64,000 nt of DNA from Sphingobacteriales bacterium 46-32 (GCA_001898485.1 MKTY01000020.1:1054001-1118000), one strand, 5' to 3'; positions 26,741-36,033 are shown, counted from the stretch's first letter. Program-made: numbers and translations. The notes: generated by a model not told the origin, from the sequence alone.

Positions 26741-27238
26741 ATGGCCGTATTCCGTAAACAACTGACTCCTGAACAGGCTTTGCAGAAGCTGAAGCATTAT
26801 TGTGCTTACCAGGAGCGCAGCCATAGCGAAGTACGCGACAAATTGTTTAACCTGGGTGTGTGGAAAAAGGATCATGATGCCATCATCGCCACACTTATAG
26901 AAGAAAATTACCTCAACGAAGAACGGTTTGCCATTGCTTTTGCCGGAGGCAAATTCAGAATGAAACAATGGGGCCGTGTACGCATCAAATATGAACTGAA
27001 ACAACGGCAGGTCAGCGATTACAGCATCCGCAAGGCATTGCGGCAGATAGAAGAGCCGGTGTATTTACAAACCCTGCAGCAACTGGCCACTTCGAAATAC
27101 GCCTTGCTGAAGGGAGACCAGTACCTGGTACGAAAAAAGAAAACCATCGATTACCTGATTCAGAAAGGTTATGAACCAGAGCTGGTAAATGCAGCTATTG
27201 CGACCCTGACCAACACCAAAAAAGAGACAAAGGAGTAA
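26741..27238 (+). CDS. recX: regulatory protein RecX
   Basis: A 165-residue RecX homologue made of three-helix repeats. The family pattern is clear: ALQKLKHYCAYQERSHSEVRDKL (first repeat), LIEENYLNEERFAIAFAGGKFRMKQWGRVRIKYEL (central, most conserved part) and the last repeat (TIDYLIQKGYEPELVNAAI). RecX modulates RecA filaments. recA itself is not in the window. The gene starts 9 bp after the protease gene and ends 5 bp before the omega-amidase gene. Confidence 0.92.
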   Translation: MAVFRKQLTPEQALQKLKHYCAYQERSHSEVRDKLFNLGVWKKDHDAIIATLIEENYLNEERFAIAFAGGKFRMKQWGRVRIKYELKQRQVSDYSIRKALRQIEEPVYLQTLQQLATSKYALLKGDQYLVRKKKTIDYLIQKGYEPELVNAAIATLTNTKKETKE

Positions 27239-27243
27239 AAGAT

Positions 27244-28056
27244 ATGTCCTCAATTACCATTACACTTATACAAACCGACCTGGTCTGGGAAGACAGGGCC
27301 GCCAATCTGCAGCAGCTGGAACAAAAAATCCGCCCGCTGGCCGGCAAAACAGAACTGGTAGTACTGCCCGAAATGTTCAGTACGGGTTTCAGCATGCGTC
27401 CCGGGTTGCTGGCAGAGACAATGGATGGGCCTACCGTGCAGTGGATGAAAAAACTGGCGGCAGAATGCCGCATTATTCTTACCGGAAGTGTGATTATTGA
27501 AGACACGCCGGCTGGTGCAGAGAAGCCGCATTATTTCAATCGTCTGATCTGGATGCTGCCCAATGGGCAAATGGGTGTTTATGATAAACGCCATCGTTTT
27601 GCCTATGCCGGAGAAGATATGCATTATACAGCGGGGCAGAAACGCCTGATTGCTTCTGTAAAAGGATGGAAGATCAATTTGCTGATCTGTTATGATCTGC
27701 GTTTTCCCGTATGGGCACGCCAGTCGGCCGCCGGCTCCTCACCGGAATATGATGTGCTTATTTATGTGGCCAACTGGCCCAACCGGCGTATACATGCCTG
27801 GAAAACCCTGCTGCAGGCCCGCGCTATCGAAAATCAGGCGTTTGTGGCAGGCGTGAATCGTGTGGGAAAAGACGGTAACGGCATAGAGCATAGCGGACAC
27901 AGCATGGTAGTAGATCCGTTGGGTGAGATACTCTATACAAAGGAAGAGGCCGAAGATGTATTCACTATTACACTGCAAAAGTCAGCGCTCGAAGAGGTGC
28001 GCAGCAAACTGCCTTTCTGGAAAGACGCTGATGGGTTTGTTATAAGTGATAAGTAG
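27244..28056 (+). CDS. omega-amidase of the nitrilase superfamily (YafV/Nit2-like)
   Basis: A 270-residue carbon-nitrogen hydrolase. The Glu-Lys-Cys triad is visible as LPEMFSTGF, YDKRHRF and LLICYDLRFP. This set, with the FSTGFSM segment, is that of the YafV/Nit2 omega-amidases, which hydrolyse 2-oxoglutaramate and 2-oxosuccinamate. These compounds arise from glutamine or asparagine transamination, and a suitable aminotransferase is at 5865-7031. Length is typical. The start lies 5 bp after recX, suggesting a shared transcript. Confidence 0.92.
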   Translation: MSSITITLIQTDLVWEDRAANLQQLEQKIRPLAGKTELVVLPEMFSTGFSMRPGLLAETMDGPTVQWMKKLAAECRIILTGSVIIEDTPAGAEKPHYFNRLIWMLPNGQMGVYDKRHRFAYAGEDMHYTAGQKRLIASVKGWKINLLICYDLRFPVWARQSAAGSSPEYDVLIYVANWPNRRIHAWKTLLQARAIENQAFVAGVNRVGKDGNGIEHSGHSMVVDPLGEILYTKEEAEDVFTITLQKSALEEVRSKLPFWKDADGFVISDK

Positions 28057-28110
28057 TGAGTTTTAAGTATTGGGTAAAGGGTGAAAGTTAAAAGGCAGAG
28101 GGCGCCGTTT

Positions 28111-28166
28111 CTTTTCAAATCTTCAAATTCATCAGCACACTAGCACATTAACCACATTAGCACATT
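28111..28166. repeat. low-complexity CTTCAAAT / TTAGCACATT repeat, short copy
   Basis: Non-coding sequence made of short related words: TCAAATCTTCAAATTCATC, then AGCACACTAGCACATTA, then CCACATTAGCACATTAC. The same words, in the same order, build the 99-bp tandem repeat at 57871-58118. The copy here is brief and ends at the stop codon of the S41 peptidase gene. Confidence 0.7.
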
Positions 28167-29658
28167 ACTTCTTCTTGTCTTCATTAATCAACTCAAGCGC
28201 TTTATCCAGTTTATAGTCTGCTCCTTTTTTTACAGCATCTATAGTGGGACCGGAGTATATTTCGGGCTGCACCCCCCGCCCGTTTTTGGGAATATCTTTA
28301 TTAATAACGAGTCTGAAAAGAGGCAATCTGAAGCGCACTTTTGTTTTAGGCAACGTCACATCCGGAATAAGCCAGGCCGAGTTGCCATAGGCGCCTCCAC
28401 CTGTTTCTTCGCCAATGAGAGTTACATTTTCCTGTGGCCGTAATGCTCCGGCAAACAGTGTGGTTGCAGAAAAAGAATTGCCTCCGGTTAAGATGTATGT
28501 CTTTCCATCGAAATGATTTTTTTTCTTTGGCCTGAAACGATGCCGTTCAAAATAACCAAAATGGTAATTGCCATCTCGTTTGTGCCGCGTGAAGAATGTG
28601 ATGAAAAGCCGGTTAAAAAAATCGTTTTGGATATAGCGGCTGTATTTTTTGTGCTTCGCAACCGCATAAAGCGTATCGGCTATTTTAAACGGAGCACTGC
28701 TGATATAACGGGTAATAGCCGTACTGTTACTGACGCTTCCGCCACCATTGCCCCGTACGTCGATGATGAGATGGGTGATCTTATTTTTTTTCAATGCACG
28801 GAAAGACCGGCGGTAAAAAGCTTTTAATCCATAGCCACGGCTAAATGACTGGAGGTCCATCATAGCTACATGACTGCTGCTATCTATTTTAAGCAGCCGG
28901 ACGGCATTGCGCCGCATATTTTTCCGGTCGCGCCGGCTGGGTTTCGGTGGCCGCACTGTAGCCGGAGGTCGCCGGGCTGTTGTATCACGTACGGGAATAA
29001 AAGGCCGTATCATGGTTTTTCCCGGCCGCCCCAGGCTGTCTGTATAATCGATAGCATACAGGTTGGTGTAGCCGAAGATGGTGCTGTAAAATGAACCAAA
29101 GAAACCACGGTTGCTCAGCGTTTGATATTTATGTGTTCTGTTGTAACCATCGGTCGACAAAAACTGGAAAAGACTGTCAACGATTACCGGCATGCTGAGG
29201 CCATTGATACCCGTAATCTGTACTCCCCGCAGCAATACAGAGTCGCGCCGGTTGAGATTGCCGGCTACTACGCATGTATCGTCCCATAATTTTAAACTGA
29301 GCGGAAAGATGCGTGATATACGGGCTGTATCGGAATATCGCTCATAGCCTTTGGAGGGACGTACAGTGGTATGTCCGCAATTAATCTTTGAGGTTACATA
29401 ACTCAGTATGCGGCGAAACTGTGGTTCTGTGAGTGAATCGGTGAGTTGCGCTGCCCCCCAGTCAAAGAAACGATTCATGCTATCGCGCGAAGTATACCAG
29501 TAGAGGCCTGGATGTGCCTGCTCCAGTACCTGCCGGTATACCGCATAGTCATGTTGCAATACCTCCGGGCTGTATTTTTTTGCAGGAGATACAGACAGCC
29601 TGCCCGAACTGCATCCGGTAAAGCAGAGCACACAAAATGCAATGAGAAGTTTCTGCAT
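28165..29658 (-). CDS. S41-family (tail-specific/C-terminal processing type) lipoprotein peptidase
   Basis: A 497-residue exported protein with a lipoprotein signal peptide (lipobox FTGC, cysteine at 15). The N-terminal 160 residues are the helical region typical of Bacteroidota S41 proteins. The peptidase core carries DVRGNGGGSVSNSTAI and the nucleophile segment ILTGGNSFSATTLFAGAL, with the serine in GGNSFS, then ETGGGAYGNSAWLIP. A proline/arginine-rich linker (TARRPPATVRPPKPSRRDR) sits in the middle. It is likely a periplasmic peptidase anchored to a membrane. No PDZ signature was seen clearly. Confidence 0.85.
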   Translation of the reverse strand: MQKLLIAFCVLCFTGCSSGRLSVSPAKKYSPEVLQHDYAVYRQVLEQAHPGLYWYTSRDSMNRFFDWGAAQLTDSLTEPQFRRILSYVTSKINCGHTTVRPSKGYERYSDTARISRIFPLSLKLWDDTCVVAGNLNRRDSVLLRGVQITGINGLSMPVIVDSLFQFLSTDGYNRTHKYQTLSNRGFFGSFYSTIFGYTNLYAIDYTDSLGRPGKTMIRPFIPVRDTTARRPPATVRPPKPSRRDRKNMRRNAVRLLKIDSSSHVAMMDLQSFSRGYGLKAFYRRSFRALKKNKITHLIIDVRGNGGGSVSNSTAITRYISSAPFKIADTLYAVAKHKKYSRYIQNDFFNRLFITFFTRHKRDGNYHFGYFERHRFRPKKKNHFDGKTYILTGGNSFSATTLFAGALRPQENVTLIGEETGGGAYGNSAWLIPDVTLPKTKVRFRLPLFRLVINKDIPKNGRGVQPEIYSGPTIDAVKKGADYKLDKALELINEDKKK

Positions 29659-29677
29659 GGGCTGGCCAGTGTTTCGA

Positions 29678-30706
29678 TTATTTCAAATGATTCCAGCCCT
29701 GCGCAATAAGGGCATGTTTATTACCTCCTTTGGTAATAATATGTGAACCTTCTTCTGGTGCGGTCATATAACCAACCACACTTATCTCTTCCTGCAGAGT
29801 GAGTTTTTCATAATCTTCCTGCGCAATAGTAAACAGCAGTTCGTAATCTTCGCCGCCGCTAAGCGCACAGGCTGTGGGGTCTATTTCAAATTTATACGCA
29901 GCATTGCGCATGGCATCGGCAATGGGAAGCTTTTCTTCGTACAGCACACAACCCAGGTTGCTTTGTTTACAAATATGCAAAAGGTCTGAACTCAGGCCAT
30001 CGCTGATATCCATCATAGCCGTGGGGCGGATGCCGCTGTTTTCAAAAAAAGCGATGATATCACGGCGCGCTTCGGGTTTTAATAGCCGGCCAATCACATA
30101 CGATTCGTTTTCGAGGTCCGGCTGTACACCGGGACTTTCCATAAAGATCTTTTTCTCCCGCTCCAGAAAAAGGAGACCAACATAGGCTGCTCCAAGATCG
30201 CCACTTACACAAATAAGGTCTCCTTTGCGGGCAGTACTGCGTTTTACAAACTGGTGAGGAGCCACTTCGCCCAATGCAGTTACAGAGATGACAAATCCTT
30301 TTTGCGATGAAGTGGTATCGCCACCAATCAGGTCTACTCCATAACGCTCGCAGGCTGCATATACGCCCTCATAGAATTCATCCAGGGCCTGCAGGCTAAA
30401 CCGGTTGCTGATGCCCACACTCAGGGTAATCTGTGTGGGTATGGCATTCATAGCATAGATATCGCTCAGGTTTACAATCACACTCTTGTAGCCCAGGTGT
30501 TTGAGCGGCGTATACATCAGGTCAAAATGTACTCCTTCGAGCAGCAGATCGGTAGAGATTACTGTTTGCTTGCCGAAATGATCGATCACGGCAGCATCAT
30601 CACCCACTCCCAGCAGCGAGGAGGCGTTTTGCAGTTCAATATTCCTGGTCAGGTGATCGATGAGGCCAAATTCACCCAGTGAGCTTATTTCTGTTCTTTC
30701 TTCCAT
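29678..30706 (-). CDS. thiL: thiamine-monophosphate kinase
   Basis: ThiL phosphorylates thiamine monophosphate to thiamine diphosphate, the last step of cofactor synthesis. The 342-residue protein has the family start (SLGEFGLIDHLTR), the VGDDAAVID metal-binding loop, NLSDIYAMNAIP, LIGGDTTSS and the C-terminal ALSGGEDYELLFT. I use the ATG at 30704-30706 because the extra 14 residues of the open frame upstream are hydrophobic and unlike the family. No other thiamine genes are in the window. Confidence 0.95.
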   Translation of the reverse strand: MEERTEISSLGEFGLIDHLTRNIELQNASSLLGVGDDAAVIDHFGKQTVISTDLLLEGVHFDLMYTPLKHLGYKSVIVNLSDIYAMNAIPTQITLSVGISNRFSLQALDEFYEGVYAACERYGVDLIGGDTTSSQKGFVISVTALGEVAPHQFVKRSTARKGDLICVSGDLGAAYVGLLFLEREKKIFMESPGVQPDLENESYVIGRLLKPEARRDIIAFFENSGIRPTAMMDISDGLSSDLLHICKQSNLGCVLYEEKLPIADAMRNAAYKFEIDPTACALSGGEDYELLFTIAQEDYEKLTLQEEISVVGYMTAPEEGSHIITKGGNKHALIAQGWNHLK

Positions 30707-30789
30707 AATACACAAAAGTTTTACACAATGGCCATACAGGATGGTCATCTAAAATTAATCATTGGTCAACACAGCCCGAAATGGATTGA

Positions 30790-31569
30790 TCAGAGTTCTT
30801 TACGCTGATTGATCACATCCAGCATTTCTGCATGTATATGGCCATTGGTAGCCAGTATCCGGTGCTGGTAGGGTGAAAAAGGATTGCCGTCAAAATCGGT
30901 CACAGTGCCACCCGCTTCCTGCACCATCAGAAATCCCGCAGCGCTATCCCAGGCTTCCAGCTTATGTTCATAAAACCCGTCGAAGCGTCCGCATGCCACC
31001 CAGCACAGGTCAATGGCGGCAGAGCCAAGGCGGCGCACGGGAACCCCTTTGCGTATAAACCGTTCAAATACCTCCAGGGGGCCATTGGGCATATTGATAT
31101 AAGTATACGGAAAACCCGTGACCAGGCATGCATTAATAGCCCTGTCCTGTTTGCTCACATGAATTGGCTGGTCGTTTAGCGTAGCGCCTGCACCCTTTTC
31201 GGCCAGAAAAAACTCTTCGAGGTGCGGGTTATATACAGCTCCCAGAATCATTTCTCCATTATGTTCCACTGCAATAGAAACACAGTTGAGAGGTACGCCA
31301 TGCGCAAAATTGATAGTGCCGTCTATAGGGTCAATGATCCATTTGTACTGGCTGTCCTGCACTATTTCACCCGCCTCTTCGCTCAGGATATAATGATCCG
31401 GATAAGCAGCTTTGATCGCTCCCAGGATTGCTTTTTCAGCAGCATGGTCTGCTTCAGTCACCGGATTGTTGATCCCTTCTTTATTAGTAACCTTAAACTG
31501 GCCGTTAAAAAACCTGCGGATTTCGGCGGCCCCGGCCCGGGTCGCCTCTATCAATGTGGATTTAAGCAT
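30790..31569 (-). CDS. inositol-1-monophosphatase family phosphatase
   Basis: A 259-residue Mg-dependent phosphatase of the SuhB/IMPase family. The metal-binding motifs are visible: LSEEAGEI, then the signature WIIDPIDGTINFAHGVP, and the C-terminal EAWDSAAGFLMVQEAGG. Substrates of the family include inositol 1-phosphate, other sugar phosphates and, for CysQ members, PAP; the DPIDGTINF form fits the IMPase/SuhB group. The ATG at 31567-31569 gives the usual length; the open frame runs 24 codons further upstream without family similarity. Confidence 0.92.
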   Translation of the reverse strand: MLKSTLIEATRAGAAEIRRFFNGQFKVTNKEGINNPVTEADHAAEKAILGAIKAAYPDHYILSEEAGEIVQDSQYKWIIDPIDGTINFAHGVPLNCVSIAVEHNGEMILGAVYNPHLEEFFLAEKGAGATLNDQPIHVSKQDRAINACLVTGFPYTYINMPNGPLEVFERFIRKGVPVRRLGSAAIDLCWVACGRFDGFYEHKLEAWDSAAGFLMVQEAGGTVTDFDGNPFSPYQHRILATNGHIHAEMLDVINQRKEL

Positions 31570-31676
31570 GCCCAAAGATAAACAGCAATTGCTCAGTATC
31601 AGGTGGTTTTCTGGGGCCGCTTCATTTTGCACTCTAGGCAAAAACGTCTTACTTAGCGGCCTTAAGTCATTGATTA

Positions 31677-33641
31677 TTGGATGTATCGGTTATTATAGTC
31701 AATTATAATGTGAAGCATTTCCTGGAGCAATGCCTCCGTTCTGTAGTGCAGGCGATGCAGGGTATTGAAGGGGAGGTGATTGTGGTGGATAATGCATCTA
31801 AAGACAATAGTATTGACTATTTGAAGGAGCGCTTTGATGACGTACAGTTCATGGTCAATACAGAAAATGTGGGGTTTGCCAGGGCCTGTAACCAGGGCTG
31901 GAAGGCTGCCCGCGGGCGTTTTATTCTTTTTCTTAATCCGGATACGCTTATCCCCGAAGACTGTCTGCGGCTTTGTATACAGTTTATGGATACACACCCC
32001 GATGCAGGAGCCATGGGCGTGCATATGATAGATGGCAGCGGCCGGTTTCTCAAAGAATCAAAAAGAGCGTTCCCTTCTCCATGGATATCTCTCTTTAAGC
32101 TGTCTGGCCTGGCCAGACTGTTTCCACATTCCCCCGTATTTGCCCGCTATCATCTCGGGCATCTGGCAGAGCATGAAACACATGAAGTGGATGTACTTGC
32201 CGGCGCCTTTATGCTGCTGCGCAATGAAGTGCTGGAAAAAACACAGGGCTTTGACGAAACCTTCTTTATGTATGGAGAAGATGTGGACCTTAGCTATCGG
32301 GTAAAAAAAGTGCCGCTGGAAAAGGAGAAAGGTTTTTATACCAACTATTATTATCCCGGTACCAGCATCATTCACTTCAAAGGCGAAAGTACCCGTAAAG
32401 GAAGCATGAACTATGTGCGCATGTTTTATACGGCAATGAGTCTTTTTGTGCGCAAGCACTACGGTGGGAGCAAAGCCGGTCTCTTTAATTTTTGTATCCA
32501 CCTGGCAATCTGGCTAAGGGCTGCTTTATCTGCAACCGGCCGTTTTATCAGACGCATTGGGTTACCCCTCATCGACGCTGGTCTTATTCTCCTGTCTTTC
32601 TGGATTATGAAGGGGTTCTGGAGTGAGTACATAAAAACAGATACCCGGTATGATTTTCGGCTCATATGGATCGCTTTTCCCGCGTTTACCCTGGTATATC
32701 TACTGGCCGCGTACTATGCAGGTCTGTACGATCGATGGTATAAAAGATCGGAGCTGGCACAGTCTACGCTTGTAGCTACCGTGGTGGTGCTGGCGGTCTA
32801 CTCCCTGCTGCCGGAGCAGGTTCGTTTTTCGCGTGGCATTATATTATTTGGAGCAGTACTTGCCTTTTTCTTTATCAGCATCCTGCGCCGGTTACTGGTA
32901 AAAACTGGCGTATTGTCTGGAGTGCGCCCCCAGTCAAATCACGCCAGCACTGTGGTAGCGGCTTCTGCAGCCGAGTTTGAAGAGATCGATAAGCTAATGC
33001 GGACTGCGGGAAAAGAACAGCAGCTGCTTGGCCGCATTGCGCTTGCTGCAGGCGAAACGAATGTGCTGGCCATCTGGCCCGCCGTTCATGAACTGCATAA
33101 AACACTTCCGTTTCGTGAAATAATTGTTGCCGGAGGCACACTTTCAGTAAAAGAAATAATTGCCGCCCTGCCGGAGCTGCCTCAACATTGCCGTATAAAA
33201 ATTCATTTACCTCATACAGACAGTATTGTAGGTAGTCATTCGAAAGACAGCAGCGGAGAGGCACTGTCGAACGAAAACGGATACCAAATACAGAATCCTT
33301 ATAACCGGCGCTTAAAGCGGCTCATAGATGTGACTACGGCCGTACTGGGTCTGCTTACTTTTCCCATTCACCTTTTTTTTATTAAAAAACCAGTTCACTT
33401 TATAGCCAACTGCGTATCCGTGCTGTTGGCCCGCAAAACATGGATTGGTTATTCACAGCCGGAGCCTTATCTGCCCGCGTTGCGCCCATCAGTACTGGCC
33501 AGTAATGGAGTTACTCCAGCAGCCAATGCAGTGCTGCCTGCAGAAAGCAGGCAAATGATAGATTACTGGTATGCCCGTGATTATGAGCCCGTGACCGATC
33601 TGCGCCAGATTCTCGCCTCTTATCGTATACTCGGAGGCTAA
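31677..33641 (+). CDS. GT2 glycosyltransferase fused to a degenerate WbaP-like sugar-phosphotransferase region
   Basis: A 654-residue protein. Residues 1-260 are a GT2 domain (DVSVIIVNYN at 2-11, the metal-binding NPDT at 87-90, and FMYGEDVDLSYRV). Residues about 290-410 hold four membrane helices arranged as in WbaP-type polyprenyl-phosphate sugar transferases. After a soluble segment, residues about 540-590 begin like the transferase core (NRRLKRLIDVTTAVLGLLTF) and end like it (IDYWYARDYEPVTDLRQIL), but the catalytic middle is largely missing. The start is TTG at 31677: an in-frame TGA lies six bases upstream and the family N-terminus begins exactly there. The GT2 part probably adds sugars to a lipid-linked glycan. 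Confidence 0.82.
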   Translation: MDVSVIIVNYNVKHFLEQCLRSVVQAMQGIEGEVIVVDNASKDNSIDYLKERFDDVQFMVNTENVGFARACNQGWKAARGRFILFLNPDTLIPEDCLRLCIQFMDTHPDAGAMGVHMIDGSGRFLKESKRAFPSPWISLFKLSGLARLFPHSPVFARYHLGHLAEHETHEVDVLAGAFMLLRNEVLEKTQGFDETFFMYGEDVDLSYRVKKVPLEKEKGFYTNYYYPGTSIIHFKGESTRKGSMNYVRMFYTAMSLFVRKHYGGSKAGLFNFCIHLAIWLRAALSATGRFIRRIGLPLIDAGLILLSFWIMKGFWSEYIKTDTRYDFRLIWIAFPAFTLVYLLAAYYAGLYDRWYKRSELAQSTLVATVVVLAVYSLLPEQVRFSRGIILFGAVLAFFFISILRRLLVKTGVLSGVRPQSNHASTVVAASAAEFEEIDKLMRTAGKEQQLLGRIALAAGETNVLAIWPAVHELHKTLPFREIIVAGGTLSVKEIIAALPELPQHCRIKIHLPHTDSIVGSHSKDSSGEALSNENGYQIQNPYNRRLKRLIDVTTAVLGLLTFPIHLFFIKKPVHFIANCVSVLLARKTWIGYSQPEPYLPALRPSVLASNGVTPAANAVLPAESRQMIDYWYARDYEPVTDLRQILASYRILGG

Positions 33642-33749
33642 GTGACGCATTCTAAAGCAGGTTTAAGCCGGCTATAAATGATATGATATTCGTAACCGTT
33701 TCGTTCTTAACATTGCGTAACTTTAAAGACAGTTCACAGCCTACTATAC

Positions 33750-35285
33750 ATGGCCACAATTATAGATATTAAAATACCCAAAGCCATTGCGGCAGCCCTC
33801 CGCATCCCTCCCAATGATGCAAGGCGCCAGCAAATCCGTGTCCTAAAAAAATTGCTGAAGAAAGCCCGCTTTACCGAATTTGGCCAGCGCTATCGGTTTG
33901 ATGAGGCACTACTGACCAGGCATCCCGGAAAAAGCTTTCAGGAGCTGGTACCGGTGCATGATTACGATAAGATTTATGAAGAATGGTGGAAGAAAACACT
34001 CGATGGAGTGCCCGATGTGGCCTGGCCGGGCAAAATCAAGTACTACGCACTCAGCTCTGGCACTTCTGAAGCAGCCAGTAAATATATCCCTGTTACTAAA
34101 GACCTGCTTCGCAGCAACCGCGTCAATTATGTACGTCAGCTGATCAGTGTTTTCGGATATGAAGAAGCAAATAAAAAAGCACTCACCCGTGGTTTTTTAA
34201 TGCTGGGGGGCGCCACCGACTTACAAAAAGGGAAAGCCGGCTGGTATGCCGGTGATCTGAGTGGCATCCTTGCCAAAAAAAGACCTTTCTGGTTTCAAAC
34301 CTTCTATAAACCCGGCGGCCGTATTGCTGCCATCCGCGACTGGAATCAGAAGCTCAATGAAATTGTAGAACACGCACGCGACTGGGATATTGGTTACATA
34401 GTAGGTGTGCCTGCCTGGTGCCAGATGTGTATGGAAATGATTATTGCCCATTATAAGGTCAAAAATATTCATGAGATATGGCCCAACTTCGGCGTGTTTG
34501 TGCACGGAGGTGTTGCCTTTGAACCCTATAAAAAAGGATTTGAAAAGTTACTGGGCAGACCAATCGTATATATTGAGAATTACCTGTCGAGCGAAGGCTT
34601 TATCGGCTTTAAGACCCGCGAGCACGCCAAAGGCATGCAGCTTATTTTAAACAACAATATATTCTTCGAATTTGTACCCTTCGATGAAAAAAACTTTGAC
34701 AGCGATGGGCGTATTATAGCCAATCCAGATGCCAAAATGATTCATGAAGTAGAACAGGGAAAAGAATATGCATTGCTCATGAGCACCAATGCCGGTGCGT
34801 GGCGATACCTCATAGGTGATACGATCAAATTTGTGGACATGGAAAAACATGAGGTGGTGATTACCGGTCGTACCAAACACTTCCTGAGCCTGGTGGGTGA
34901 GCACCTGAGTGTGGAGAATATGAATAAGGCGATAGAGCTGGTGAGTGAGGAATTTAATATCAGTATTCCTGAATATACCGTAGTTGGTTTTCCCTACGAA
35001 GGTCTCTTTGCCCATAAATGGTATGTGGCCACCAATGATACGGTAGACGCTGAAGCTCTCCGCAACAAGATAGATGGTCATCTCCGCAGGCTAAATGATG
35101 ATTATGCCACAGAACGCGATAGCGCCCTCAAACAGGTTTTCCTGGAAGTACTGCCTGAAGAAAAATTCATGCGCTTTATGGAACTCAAAGGAAAACTGGG
35201 CAGCCAGCACAAATTTCCCCGTGTAATGAAAGGGAAAATGCTGGAAGACTGGAACAAATTTTTAGAAACCGGAACACTTACCTGA
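33750..35285 (+). CDS. GH3 (auxin-responsive promoter)-family acyl-adenylating enzyme
   Basis: A 511-residue bacterial member of the GH3 family of the adenylate-forming superfamily. The ATP-binding loop is YALSSGTSEAASKYIPVT; EPYKKGFEKLLGRPIVYIENYLSSEGFI and WRYLIGDTIKFVD, VITGRTKHFLSLVGEHLS correspond to the later adenylation motifs. Plant GH3 enzymes conjugate acyl acids to amino acids; the bacterial substrates are unknown. The C-terminal lysine-rich end (LKGKLGSQHKFPRVMKGKM) is typical. A TAACTTTA box lies about 35 bases upstream, so it probably has its own promoter after the glycosyltransferase gene. Confidence 0.88.
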   Translation: MATIIDIKIPKAIAAALRIPPNDARRQQIRVLKKLLKKARFTEFGQRYRFDEALLTRHPGKSFQELVPVHDYDKIYEEWWKKTLDGVPDVAWPGKIKYYALSSGTSEAASKYIPVTKDLLRSNRVNYVRQLISVFGYEEANKKALTRGFLMLGGATDLQKGKAGWYAGDLSGILAKKRPFWFQTFYKPGGRIAAIRDWNQKLNEIVEHARDWDIGYIVGVPAWCQMCMEMIIAHYKVKNIHEIWPNFGVFVHGGVAFEPYKKGFEKLLGRPIVYIENYLSSEGFIGFKTREHAKGMQLILNNNIFFEFVPFDEKNFDSDGRIIANPDAKMIHEVEQGKEYALLMSTNAGAWRYLIGDTIKFVDMEKHEVVITGRTKHFLSLVGEHLSVENMNKAIELVSEEFNISIPEYTVVGFPYEGLFAHKWYVATNDTVDAEALRNKIDGHLRRLNDDYATERDSALKQVFLEVLPEEKFMRFMELKGKLGSQHKFPRVMKGKMLEDWNKFLETGTLT

Positions 35286-35365
35286 AACCAACCCCGGGCC
35301 GGCTACGTGCATTAATGCAGCAAAGGCACGAACCCAATGCCGCTACGGGTAGTATGATCTGAATT

Positions 35366-35992
35366 ATGCTGGATGCCCTGATAAAAGGTATTACACTGGG
35401 ATTTCTGCTGAGTATATCAGTGGGACCGGTTATCTTTTCTATTATCAAACAGAGTATTAATAATGGGCCCCGCGGCGGTATGGCTTTTGTACTGGGGGTT
35501 TCTGCCAGCGATATAGCACTCGTACTGATCAGCAATGTATTTACCGAAGTCTTCAAACGCATAAGCAACCTGCGCACCGAGATTGGTATTGCCGGCAGCA
35601 TCTTTCTTATTGGCATGGGCATATACCTGCTTTTCTTTAAGAAAGTGAAGGTGAATGAGCAGGGTAAAAAAGTTCCGGTCAGCTTTGGGCATCTCGATTA
35701 TGCGCGTATTGCGGCTTCCGGCTTTTTAATGAATATTCTTAATCCGGCTATTTTCATTTTCTGGATAGGAACCTCCACCACATTTATTGATCACACCGTA
35801 CAGCAGCGCGTGATCATCTTCGTCACCTGCCTGCTTATTGTACTTGCAGCAGATATCGCCAAGGTAATGCTGGCAGGAAAAATCCGAAACAGACTTACTC
35901 CTCACAATATTCATATCATCAACCAGATAAACGGACTTATCCTCGTTGGTTTTGGTATTGCCCTCATCTGGGGCCTCCTTACTTATTTTTAA
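35366..35992 (+). CDS. LysE/RhtB-family exporter
   Basis: A 208-residue inner-membrane protein with six predicted helices. The start (LIKGITLGFLLSISVGPVIFSII) and the NPAIFIFWIG segment after the third helix match LysE/RhtB translocators, which export amino acids or related molecules. The charged loop (KKVKVNEQGKKVP) separates the two halves. The start is 80 bp after the GH3-like gene; whether the two work together (an amino-acid conjugate and its exporter) is only a guess. Confidence 0.88.
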   Translation: MLDALIKGITLGFLLSISVGPVIFSIIKQSINNGPRGGMAFVLGVSASDIALVLISNVFTEVFKRISNLRTEIGIAGSIFLIGMGIYLLFFKKVKVNEQGKKVPVSFGHLDYARIAASGFLMNILNPAIFIFWIGTSTTFIDHTVQQRVIIFVTCLLIVLAADIAKVMLAGKIRNRLTPHNIHIINQINGLILVGFGIALIWGLLTYF

Positions 35993-36033
35993 TCTGTAAA
36001 AGCTATTTAACAATTTCACAGGCGCTGCTTTTG

